Of a stretch of DNA of 64,000 nucleotides, positions 45,295-52,462 are shown piece after piece. The notes beneath the pieces were generated by a model. That model was not told where the DNA came from. It made no database searches and saw nothing but the letters and a program-made list of their open reading frames with translations. The position numbers were made by a program, and so were the translations under genes. Origin of the DNA: DSXF01 sp964387495. Its GTDB lineage: Bacteria > Chloroflexota > Anaerolineae > Anaerolineales > Villigracilaceae. Position 1 is the stretch's first letter, and each line of letters starts with the position of its first letter. The DNA lies in the NCBI GenBank assembly GCA_964387495.1, contig CAYLXB010000001.1, positions 78,310-142,309 of the forward strand, written 5' to 3'.

Positions 45295-46083
45295 ATGAGT
45301 ACACAGAGTGGGAAACTGGCAGGGCGTGTTGCTCTGGTCACTGGTGCCACATCTGGCATCGGTAAAGCCACTGCCGTATTGTTTGCCCGGGAGGGTGCTG
45401 ATGTAGCTTTTACAGGCCGCCGGCCTGATTTGGGCGAAAAAACTGCCGCTGAAATTCGTTCCTTTGGACAGCAGGCGTTGTTCATACAAGCTGATCACAC
45501 CCATGCCGAAGACTGTCTTCATTCGGTGGAAATGACAGTAGCCCGATTTGGAAAGATTAATACATTGTTCAACAATGCTGGCATCGTCATCAAAGGCACC
45601 GCCGAAACAACATCCGAGGAAGACTGGAACTATGTTCTGGCTCTCAATGTGACCGCAGTCTGGCGTATGAGCCGCCTGGTACTACCGCACTTACGTGCTC
45701 AGGCTGGCGGCACAATTGTCAATAATGCATCTGACTGGGCAATGGTTGGCGCTCAGAATGCCATTGCTTATGCCACATCCAAAGGCGCAGTGGTGCAAAT
45801 GACTAAGAGCTTGGCACTCGACCATGCCCATGAGAATATTCGTGTCAATGCCATCTGCCCTGGAGATACCTTTGTAGATCGCTGGCTCGAAAAAGGATAC
45901 TTCAAAGCGAGTGAACCATTAAAGCTTGAGGAAGAAAAAAAAGAAGCTTCGGCCTATCTGCCACTCAAGCGTTTTGGCACACCGGATGAGATTGCACGGG
46001 CGGTATTATTTCTGGCATGTGATGACTCAGCCTTTATCACTGGCACGACCTTGCTGGCTGATGGCGGCAATACAGCAAGATAA
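45295..46083 (+). CDS. Short-chain dehydrogenase/reductase
   Basis: 262 residues of the classical SDR type. The cofactor loop is TGATSGIG (about 17-24) and NNAG is present. The catalytic Tyr and Lys are in YATSKGAVVQM, with the Ser probably in NNASDWAMVG. The end, FLACDDSAFITGTTLLADGG, is the usual SDR C-terminus. The GRRPD after the second strand favours NADP(H). Substrate not assignable. It lies 3 bases after the phosphoesterase gene and 37 bases before the class V aminotransferase gene. Confidence 0.92.
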   Translation: MSTQSGKLAGRVALVTGATSGIGKATAVLFAREGADVAFTGRRPDLGEKTAAEIRSFGQQALFIQADHTHAEDCLHSVEMTVARFGKINTLFNNAGIVIKGTAETTSEEDWNYVLALNVTAVWRMSRLVLPHLRAQAGGTIVNNASDWAMVGAQNAIAYATSKGAVVQMTKSLALDHAHENIRVNAICPGDTFVDRWLEKGYFKASEPLKLEEEKKEASAYLPLKRFGTPDEIARAVLFLACDDSAFITGTTLLADGGNTAR

Positions 46084-46120
46084 TCTGGAAACGCCAAACA
46101 AACACAATGGAGAGGTTCCC

Positions 46121-47524
46121 ATGGCTGTACCTGACACGGCATTCGTCGAATTCCTGAAAAGATATCCAAAATATCCTTCGACCGAAATCGTTGACCGGAT
46201 GCGGGAGACAGATTATGCCCGTCTGGATGTCGGCGGCCATGTATACCTGGATTACACCGGTGGTGGATTATACGCAGAAGCGCAACTTCGCAAGCACTAC
46301 AGATTACTCAGTGAGGGCGTCTACGGTAACCCACACTCCAGTAATCCGACTTCCATGGAAGCCACTCACTTGGTGGAACATGCTCGCAAATATGTACTCA
46401 GGTTTTTTAACGCAGATCCCGAGGAATACCTGTGTATTTTTACAGCCAATGCCAGCGGAGCGCTTAAACTGGTAGGAGAATCCTACCCATTTCCCGGCGG
46501 TCGGTACCTGCTGACGTTTGATAACCATAACTCGGTCAACGGCATCCGTGAGTTTGCCCATAATCGCGGCGCAGAGGTGACTTATATCCCTGTCTGCCTT
46601 CCAGATATGTGCGCAGACGAAACAAAATTAGACGATTATCTGAAACAAGCCGAACTCGATGGACATAATCTATTTGCTTTCCCGGCTCAGTCCAACTTCT
46701 CCAGCGTCCAACACCCTCTTGAATGGATTGAGCGCGCCCATGCAAAGGGTTGGGACGTCTTGCTTGATGCAGCCGCTTTTGTCCCCACCAGTTTCCTTGA
46801 CTTGAGCAAGGTCAAACCTGACTTTGTGCCAATTTCATTTTACAAGATGTTTGGTTATCCAACAGGCCTGGGTGCGCTGATCGCCCGCAAACCTGCACTG
46901 GCCAAACTGCATCGTCCCTGGTTTGCAGGGGGTACGATCACAGTTGCATCAGTTCAAGGTGGACGTTACTTTCTGGCCGAAGGCGCTTCTGCCTTTGAGG
47001 ATGGAACGCTGGACTATCTAAATATCCCCGCCGTCGAAATTGGTCTTAAGCACTTAGAGGCTATTGGGTATGATGTGATTCATGAACGCGTTCGTTGTCT
47101 GACTGGCTGGCTGCTCGACAATATCACTGAAATGAAACATACTACCGGAGAACACCTGGTACGTGTGTACGGCCCGACAAATACCGACGGCCGTGGCGGG
47201 GCTGTGACGCTTAACTTTTTCGACAAGGGTGGTCATGCCATCGATCACCGCTACATAGAGCAGGAAGCCAACAAAGTTAATATCTCTCTGCGCACAGGCT
47301 GTTTCTGCAATCCTGGTGCTGGTGAGGTGGCTCTGGGAATTTCCAAGCCTGAATTGGTCACCTGTTTTGCCCAACCGACCCACAAACAACGTCTGACGCT
47401 CGATGATTTTCGGTTGTGCATTGACGGAAAGTCTTCCGGCGCAGTGCGTATTTCTGTTGGACTGGTCACCAATTTCGAAGATGTCCAGAAGTTTTTGGCT
47501 TTTGCCAAACGACTGTCAGCCTAA
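46121..47524 (+). CDS. Class V aminotransferase-fold protein, molybdenum cofactor sulfurase/cysteine desulfurase-like
   Basis: 467 residues from the ATG at 46121, with GGAGAGG upstream. PLP-fold features include YLDYTGGGLYAEAQLRKH, NPHSSNPTSM, FTANASGALKLVGE and the PLP-Lys region FYKMFGYPTGLGALI. The catalytic-loop sequence RTGCFCNPGAGE is close to that of eukaryotic molybdenum-cofactor sulfurases, whose Cys carries the persulfide. It may therefore mobilise sulfur from cysteine, perhaps onto a molybdoenzyme cofactor; no molybdoenzyme genes are in the window. The frame is open upstream within the SDR gene but without a supported start. Confidence 0.85.
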   Translation: MAVPDTAFVEFLKRYPKYPSTEIVDRMRETDYARLDVGGHVYLDYTGGGLYAEAQLRKHYRLLSEGVYGNPHSSNPTSMEATHLVEHARKYVLRFFNADPEEYLCIFTANASGALKLVGESYPFPGGRYLLTFDNHNSVNGIREFAHNRGAEVTYIPVCLPDMCADETKLDDYLKQAELDGHNLFAFPAQSNFSSVQHPLEWIERAHAKGWDVLLDAAAFVPTSFLDLSKVKPDFVPISFYKMFGYPTGLGALIARKPALAKLHRPWFAGGTITVASVQGGRYFLAEGASAFEDGTLDYLNIPAVEIGLKHLEAIGYDVIHERVRCLTGWLLDNITEMKHTTGEHLVRVYGPTNTDGRGGAVTLNFFDKGGHAIDHRYIEQEANKVNISLRTGCFCNPGAGEVALGISKPELVTCFAQPTHKQRLTLDDFRLCIDGKSSGAVRISVGLVTNFEDVQKFLAFAKRLSA

Positions 47525-47541
47525 ACTCATAATTGTTCATT

Positions 47542-47745
47542 ATGGATGGGACTGTTCGCACCAATATAAAACCCGGCTTACGCGTCCGGATTGTCTTAAA
47601 AAAAGACCAATTCAGCGGAAAACTAACGGATGGCATAGTAAAAGAGATACTGACCAAATCACCTACACACCCCCACGGAATTAAAGTACGCCTAGTGAGT
47701 GGAGAGGTTGGGCGAGTAAAAGAAGTATTCATGCCCCAAGAGTGA
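47542..47745 (+). CDS. YwbE family protein
   Basis: 67 residues, nearly all of it the YwbE signature: RTNIKPGLRVRIVLKKDQ, then SGKLTDGIVKEILTKSPTHPHGIKVRL and VGRVKEV. The family (DUF2196) is small, KOW/SH3-like and of unknown function; RNA or ribosome binding is a guess from the fold. The ATG at 47542 gives the normal length; a TTG nine bases upstream is possible. It lies 17 bases after the class V aminotransferase gene. Confidence 0.88.
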   Translation: MDGTVRTNIKPGLRVRIVLKKDQFSGKLTDGIVKEILTKSPTHPHGIKVRLVSGEVGRVKEVFMPQE

Positions 47746-47822
47746 TCAGGTTATACCATCCAGTTGGCCTGCCATACACTAGTATTGGACTTGACCTCCA
47801 AATAAGCAGGAAAGGAGACGGG

Positions 47823-48230
47823 ATGTTCCCGAACGTTAAATCCACCTTCTCGGGTTATGCCAAGTATCGCGGGGAGGGACACCTGGCTTTCGTTTTGCAT
47901 CGTATCGCGGGGTTGGCAACCATTATTTTCCTCGCTTTACATATTGTCATCACATCACTGGTATTCTTTGCACCAGCCTGGTATGAAAAAGCCATCCAAG
48001 TTTTCAGGAACCCGCTAATTATGTTCGCTGAAATCATTTTGGCATTTTTCGTTGTCTATCATGGCGTCAATGGCCTGCGCATTGCATATTTCGATTTGTT
48101 CCGCCCCGACCTGTGGGCCACAGCATCCACTCGCAAGGCTAACCGCGGCATTTTAATCGCGACGATTATGCTTTGGCTACCGGCATTGATTATCATGGGG
48201 AGTAACCTGCTTAAATTTGATGGTTTATAA
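47823..48230 (+). CDS. Succinate dehydrogenase cytochrome b subunit-like protein (orphan SdhC-type)
   Basis: 135 residues with three membrane helices. YRGEGHLAFVLHRIAGLATII has the SdhC-type LHR, helix two ends near LALHIVITS, and YHGVNGLRIAYFDLF closes the third motif; His residues in helices two and three are haem-ligand candidates. It resembles the SdhC at 51632-52006 but has its own partner, the SdhD-like gene at 48394, and no flavoprotein or iron-sulfur gene beside it. AGGAG lies upstream of the ATG. An N gap follows 40 bases after the stop, caused by an assembly join. Confidence 0.82.
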   Translation: MFPNVKSTFSGYAKYRGEGHLAFVLHRIAGLATIIFLALHIVITSLVFFAPAWYEKAIQVFRNPLIMFAEIILAFFVVYHGVNGLRIAYFDLFRPDLWATASTRKANRGILIATIMLWLPALIIMGSNLLKFDGL

Positions 48231-48270
48231 GGATTGAAATGCAAACGAAATTCAACCTTGAACTATTTGC
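48216..48270 (+). repeat. Left copy of 55-bp duplication at the scaffold join
   Basis: These 55 bases are identical to 48371-48425. They include the end of the SdhC-like gene and the first 11 codons of the SdhD-like gene (ATG at 48239). The duplication is best read as an unmerged contig overlap, not biology. Confidence 0.95.
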
Positions 48271-48370
48271 NNNNNNNNNNNNNNNNNNNNNNNNNNNNNN
48301 NNNNNNNNNNNNNNNNNNNNNNNNNNNNNNNNNNNNNNNNNNNNNNNNNNNNNNNNNNNNNNNNNNNNNN
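48271..48370. other. Assembly gap (100 N)
   Basis: Exactly 100 undetermined bases, the standard placeholder for an unknown gap. Because the flanks repeat each other for 55 bases, the true gap is probably zero or negative and the two membrane-anchor genes are likely adjacent. Confidence 0.98.
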
Positions 48371-48425
48371 TTTGATGGTTTATAAGGATTGAAATGCAAA
48401 CGAAATTCAACCTTGAACTATTTGC
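48371..48425 (+). repeat. Right copy of 55-bp duplication at the scaffold join
   Basis: Identical to 48216-48270. It starts at the first base after the N run, as expected for a contig end. Confidence 0.95.
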
Positions 48426-48750
48426 TTGGAAATGGATGCGTTATTCTGCCTTCTTGCTCATACCACTGGTGTGGATCCATTCCATTATCCAAGCGCTTGT
48501 CGCTGGCGGCCACAACTTGAGCTTGAACTATGTTTCCATGCGCTGGGCTATGTGGGGCTGGCGGGTTTATGACATCTTCCTTTTAGCCTTTGCCTTCTCG
48601 CATGGGATGAATGGACTACGCCAGGTGCTGAATGACTTCGCTAAAACTGATAATTCGCGCTATACCTTGACACGGATTCTCTTCCTGATTTGGGCATTAC
48701 TGACCGGCTTGGGAGCGGCTGCCATCATCGGCGGCGTCAAGGCGCCATAA
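48394..48750 (+). CDS. Succinate dehydrogenase membrane anchor-like protein (orphan SdhD-type)
   Basis: 118 residues, three membrane helices. MRYSAFLLIPLVWIHSIIQAL, VYDIFLLAFAFSHGMNGLRQVLNDF and a closing ILFLIWALLTGLGAAAIIGG match the SdhD-type anchor; the HGMNGLR motif is shared with the SdhD at 52020-52445. With the SdhC-like gene it would make a complete anchor pair. The catalytic subunits could be those of the sdhAB genes 4 kb downstream or a second set elsewhere. The gene ends at a strong terminator. Confidence 0.82.
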   Translation: MQTKFNLELFAWKWMRYSAFLLIPLVWIHSIIQALVAGGHNLSLNYVSMRWAMWGWRVYDIFLLAFAFSHGMNGLRQVLNDFAKTDNSRYTLTRILFLIWALLTGLGAAAIIGGVKAP

Positions 48751-48771
48751 AAAGATCACAGAGACTTAACA

Positions 48772-48806
48772 AACAGGTCATGCTCCTGATGAGCATGACC
48801 TGTTTT
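48772..48806. terminator. Bidirectional terminator between the SdhD-like gene and the bc complex operon
   Basis: A perfect 14-bp stem (48772-48785 with 48791-48804) with a 5-base loop is followed by TT on the plus strand; on the minus strand TTGTT follows. It lies between convergent operons. Confidence 0.85.
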
Positions 48807-48824
48807 GGGTTTAAAATTGTTATT

Positions 48825-50204
48825 TTATGGAGTTGGTGTCAGTTTTGCCGCGTCTTCAGCCGTCTGAGGCATGCCATTCATGATCCACCGCACAAAGGCA
48901 TCCACCACATCCGCTTTGAGGGTGGATGTGAGTGGCATCTGGCGGACAAGTACATCCCCTGTTACTGGATCTCTAATCTCATTCCCCTGAATGACAACCA
49001 GCAAATAGCTGTTCATATCACCAGCTACGATATTCTTGTCTTTGTTATCACCGGTGGATAGAATCTCATCATAGCTCGTCATCAGGTAATTATTGTTCGT
49101 CTTGCCAGCACGGTGGCAGGAGAGACAATAGCGCTTGACGATGGGAGCGATATGCACATCATAAGACGGGACTTCGCCCTCGGCCAGGGCGGGGAAGACC
49201 GGTTTCATCGGCGGCTTCTCAAAGCGATCATCCCAACTGTAGCGCATGAAGGTGACAATATAATCAATCTCGCCTTTTGTCAATCCTTCAGGGTTATAGG
49301 CCTTACCGAAAGGATTCATACCTGCGTCGGGTCGTCCATAGGCGATGACTTCAGCCATGGAGGCATCATTCAGGGTATATAGCACATCCTTGCCATTAAT
49401 TGGCATCACTGCTTTGCCTTCCAGACCTTCCACGCCCTCGATAGTTGTAACCGAGCCATCCTCACCGTGACATTCCACACAGTGGAGCGAGTACAGATCC
49501 TGTCCAGCCACGATCTGGTCCTCTAGTGTTGTAGCAACAGTTGTCTCTTCGACCTCCACTGTTGGGGCCAATGTCAGAGTTGCACCAGTCAGCACAACCA
49601 TGAGCACAGCCGCAATCACCGTGGTCCAAATCATGGCCTTGGTCGATGCTGTTTTGAAAACAAAATTCATCAAAACCAACAGGATATAAGCCGCCGCTGG
49701 TACGACCAATCCACCAAGTGTTTGTAAGATACCAGGAATGTAAACACCTTCACCTGTTGTTGGGATATCAGACATTAACGTCAACGTAACCATGCTGACG
49801 ACCACTATCGCCATAGTTCCGATGGCAAAGATGCGTTTGCCATAATAGCGACTCGGTCTTCTATCCAGGAATGGCAGCAGAACCAATAAACCAATGGCGA
49901 TCATTGGAATGATCACTGTGGCAAGCCATTCAATTTTTCCGATCAGAGGAATCTGGCCATAAATTGCCAGGAACTTGAACAGGAACAGAAAATACCATTC
50001 CGGACGCGGCACGTATGAAGTGTCACTTGGATCTGCCTTGGGTTCTGACGCGACACCAACAAAGGTCGCCAGCAGGATCAATACCAGAAAGATGGCCGTT
50101 GCCATGATCAGGTCTTTGAAAATACTATCCGGCCAGAAACGTTCACCTTTCTGGAGTTCGCGCTCGTAGCGCTGATTGATTTGTTTCTTGGTTTCTTCGT
50201 TCAT
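48825..50204 (-). CDS. Cytochrome b subunit IV fused to a dihaem cytochrome c
   Basis: 459 residues. The N-terminal part (about 1-130) is the C-terminal domain of cytochrome b as in PetD, with YVPRPEWYFLFLFKFL around the quinol site PEWY. Further membrane helices lead to a C-terminal cytochrome c region (about 230-455) with two haem motifs, CVECH and CLSCH, and axial Met candidates such as MNPFGKAYNPEGL. With the Rieske and cytochrome b genes upstream it forms a menaquinol:acceptor oxidoreductase without separate cytochrome c1 or f. A gap of 10 bases separates it from the cytochrome b gene. Confidence 0.9.
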   Translation of the reverse strand: MNEETKKQINQRYERELQKGERFWPDSIFKDLIMATAIFLVLILLATFVGVASEPKADPSDTSYVPRPEWYFLFLFKFLAIYGQIPLIGKIEWLATVIIPMIAIGLLVLLPFLDRRPSRYYGKRIFAIGTMAIVVVSMVTLTLMSDIPTTGEGVYIPGILQTLGGLVVPAAAYILLVLMNFVFKTASTKAMIWTTVIAAVLMVVLTGATLTLAPTVEVEETTVATTLEDQIVAGQDLYSLHCVECHGEDGSVTTIEGVEGLEGKAVMPINGKDVLYTLNDASMAEVIAYGRPDAGMNPFGKAYNPEGLTKGEIDYIVTFMRYSWDDRFEKPPMKPVFPALAEGEVPSYDVHIAPIVKRYCLSCHRAGKTNNNYLMTSYDEILSTGDNKDKNIVAGDMNSYLLVVIQGNEIRDPVTGDVLVRQMPLTSTLKADVVDAFVRWIMNGMPQTAEDAAKLTPTP

Positions 50205-50214
50205 GGCGGTCTCC

Positions 50215-50874
50215 TTAATCTTCCTGCGTCGGGAAGTGGGATTCGCCGTGCTTGATGATCAGGAACAAATGCACGCCGATGAGAGCGGCCAGGATAGCAG
50301 GCAACATCCAGATATGTGCTGAGAAGAATCGCTGAAGTGTCAGAGCACTCAAGTCCGGGCCGCCGCGCAGGGCTTTAAGGATGAAATTACCCAAAAAGGG
50401 CACACTTCCGGCAATTTGTGTACCGACGACAGTAGCCCAGTAAGCCCGCTGGTTCCAAGGCAACAAGTAGCCGGTAAACCCCATGCCCAGGGTGACAAGC
50501 AGAAGGCCGACACCAATTAGCCAGGTCAGTTCACGCGGATATTTGTAAGAAGCAGTTATAAACACGCGCAGCATATGGATAAAAACTACCAACACCATCA
50601 AGGTTGCGCCCCAATGATGCATACCGCGAATGAGCCAGCCAAAGGCTACACTTTCCATAATGTATTGGATGGAGTCATAGGCATGGTCTGGCGAGGGAGT
50701 ATAGTAGACCGTCAAGAAGATACCAGTAGCCCCCTGCAACAGAAACAGGAACAGGCTCGCAGACCCCAGTGTATTCCACCAGTTGCCTTTGGGTTCCGGG
50801 CGATCCAGAATACCGGTGTACATATCCTGAAGACCCAGACGATCGTCAAGCCAGGCGTAAATCTTTTTCCACAT
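50215..50874 (-). CDS. Cytochrome b (N-terminal, PetB-like) of a menaquinol bc complex
   Basis: 219 residues with four membrane helices. The haem ligands are paired His in RGMHHWGATLMVLVVFIHMLR and in FSAHIWMLPAILAALIGVHLF, the cytochrome b spacing. GFTGYLLPWNQRAYWATVVGT is the conserved quinol-oxidation side. The length is that of split cytochrome b6, with the C-terminal domain in the next gene. It carries electrons across the membrane in the quinol cycle. It is the middle gene of a three-gene operon, 3 bases after the Rieske gene. Confidence 0.95.
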   Translation of the reverse strand: MWKKIYAWLDDRLGLQDMYTGILDRPEPKGNWWNTLGSASLFLFLLQGATGIFLTVYYTPSPDHAYDSIQYIMESVAFGWLIRGMHHWGATLMVLVVFIHMLRVFITASYKYPRELTWLIGVGLLLVTLGMGFTGYLLPWNQRAYWATVVGTQIAGSVPFLGNFILKALRGGPDLSALTLQRFFSAHIWMLPAILAALIGVHLFLIIKHGESHFPTQED

Positions 50875-50877
50875 AAC

Positions 50878-51381
50878 TCAGGCCTCCTGTACTTCCACCG
50901 GAGTGATGACCAGCATGCCATCATCTCCAACCGTGTATTCGAAGCGTCGCAGAGGTTCCGGCGGTGGGCCGTTAATCACTTTCCCTTCGCTATCGAAGGC
51001 AGCATCGTGACAGGGACAAATAAAGGCCTGCCGATCCTCTTTCCAGTTCACCCGGCAGGAAAGATGCGTACACCGGCTGGACAGAATGATAATGTCGGCA
51101 GGATCTTCAGACTTCCGGATCACAAAACCGCCAAAACTGGAGGCGGTACGCTCCCAGCCGTTGACTTTGGTGACAGTGAACGAGAATGGATAGGGAGTAC
51201 CAACAGGGATATCCTCCAGGTTGCCGATGGCAACCGGCTTACCGGCTTTGTCTTCACGCAGAGCCGGGGCAACCAGATATCCAATTGCCGGAATCCCGAC
51301 CGCCGCACCCATGACTGACCCAAGGACGGCGGTGCTTAGCTTCATAAAATCCCTCCTGCTCATGTGGCGGGAACCTGACAT
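50878..51381 (-). CDS. Rieske iron-sulfur protein
   Basis: 167 residues. The N-terminus has a twin-arginine motif (MSRRDFMKLS) and a single membrane helix, which also serves as anchor. The 2Fe-2S ligands are in CTHLSCRV and CPCHDAAF, both intact and with the usual Ser and Tyr/Phe environment. It accepts electrons from menaquinol at cytochrome b and passes them to the dihaem cytochrome c of the fused subunit. AGGAGG lies 6 bases before the ATG at 51381. First gene of the operon, divergent from sdhCDAB. Confidence 0.95.
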   Translation of the reverse strand: MSGSRHMSRRDFMKLSTAVLGSVMGAAVGIPAIGYLVAPALREDKAGKPVAIGNLEDIPVGTPYPFSFTVTKVNGWERTASSFGGFVIRKSEDPADIIILSSRCTHLSCRVNWKEDRQAFICPCHDAAFDSEGKVINGPPPEPLRRFEYTVGDDGMLVITPVEVQEA

Positions 51382-51631
51382 ACGTGCCTCCTGACAAAAG
51401 ACTTATGGCGGGCATACAAACCGCCCGAGGGAAATTGGCCTGGCAATTCTACTAAGTACTTTTGGTAAAAGACGCCCACATACGATTATAAGATTCTGTA
51501 ATGCTTTTTTAAAGGATGACTGAAATGAAATATCCATGAAGATTGTCACTTTTCTTTGGCTATTTGTCCATGCGATAATGATTACTGACCTCTTCAGAAT
51601 AAGAAATTCATTCCCATGCAAGGAGGCTTTC

Positions 51632-52006
51632 ATGGCTCGTGAACGAAACGTCGGCGTGTTCGACGGTTTTAAATACCGTGGCGGCGGCCCGATGCTGGCT
51701 TGGTTGTTGCATCGTATCAGCGGTATTGGGATCGTCTTCTTTGTAGGCACACACATCCTGGCGGGAGCATTTGACGGCCAGATCGGCACGGCTATCAATG
51801 ACATTTACAAATCCTGGATCTTCCAGATATTTGTATTTTTCTGCGTGCTCTTTCATGCCATCAATGGCCTGCGCATCATCATCCTGGATCTGTGGCCAGT
51901 CCTGCTCGAACACCAGCGTGAGGCCATCTGGATCGAATGGGCTTTTTTCCTATCGATCTACGCAATTGCGGTCATTGTAATCGTCTCAAAGGGCTTGGCT
52001 GGTTAA
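51632..52006 (+). CDS. sdhC: Succinate dehydrogenase cytochrome b subunit
   Basis: 124 residues with three membrane helices. YRGGGPMLAWLLHRISGIGIVFF carries the LHR and SG quinone-site pattern, THILAGAF and FHAINGLRIIILDLW give the His candidates for haem b. The ATG at 51632 has AAGGAGG 7 bases upstream; the open frame is longer but lacks a ribosome site. It is the first gene of sdhCDAB: the sdhD, sdhA and sdhB genes follow with gaps of 13, 17 and 12 bases. The complex oxidises succinate to fumarate and feeds the menaquinone pool, or runs in reverse. Confidence 0.92.
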   Translation: MARERNVGVFDGFKYRGGGPMLAWLLHRISGIGIVFFVGTHILAGAFDGQIGTAINDIYKSWIFQIFVFFCVLFHAINGLRIIILDLWPVLLEHQREAIWIEWAFFLSIYAIAVIVIVSKGLAG

Positions 52007-52019
52007 AGGAGGAATGGCC

Positions 52020-52445
52020 ATGCAATCTCGTCCTGCTCCCCAACCTGGCTTGACCTTTGAATATCTGATGTGGCTCTTCATCCGCATCTCCGGCCTGGGT
52101 TTGTATGTGCTGGCTATTGTCGGTGTGATTGCAGCACTGAACCTGGGTGCGCGAACACAGATGGATATGGGCTCTTTGATCCGCTGGACCTTTTTCCCGA
52201 ATTCCGGCCATGTCGCCAACACCGGCGTAGACTTGGAAGTTGGCTGGATTAGTATCTTATGGCAGACCCTGCAAGGTGTAGCCGTAGTCTTCGGCGTAAC
52301 GCATGGCATGAACGGTCTGCGGAATATATTGGAAGACTTTATCAACAAGCCAGGCACGCGAACAATTGTTAGAATCGTTCTATTCGTGCTATGGGCCTTG
52401 TTCATCTATGCGGCCTTCACGCTTGTCCTGAGTGATACGCTTTAG
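52020..52445 (+). CDS. sdhD: Succinate dehydrogenase membrane anchor subunit
   Basis: 141 residues. Three membrane helices are seen, with VFGVTHGMNGLRNILEDF as the conserved anchor motif; THGMNGLR also occurs in the orphan SdhD-like protein at 48394. A polar stretch of about 30 residues between helices one and two (near 55-80) is longer than usual. AAAGGAGG suits the second of two nearby ATGs (52020), since the first at 52014 is too close to it. It anchors SdhAB to the membrane together with SdhC. Confidence 0.9.
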   Translation: MQSRPAPQPGLTFEYLMWLFIRISGLGLYVLAIVGVIAALNLGARTQMDMGSLIRWTFFPNSGHVANTGVDLEVGWISILWQTLQGVAVVFGVTHGMNGLRNILEDFINKPGTRTIVRIVLFVLWALFIYAAFTLVLSDTL

Positions 52446-52462
52446 ACCAGGAGCATTGAACT

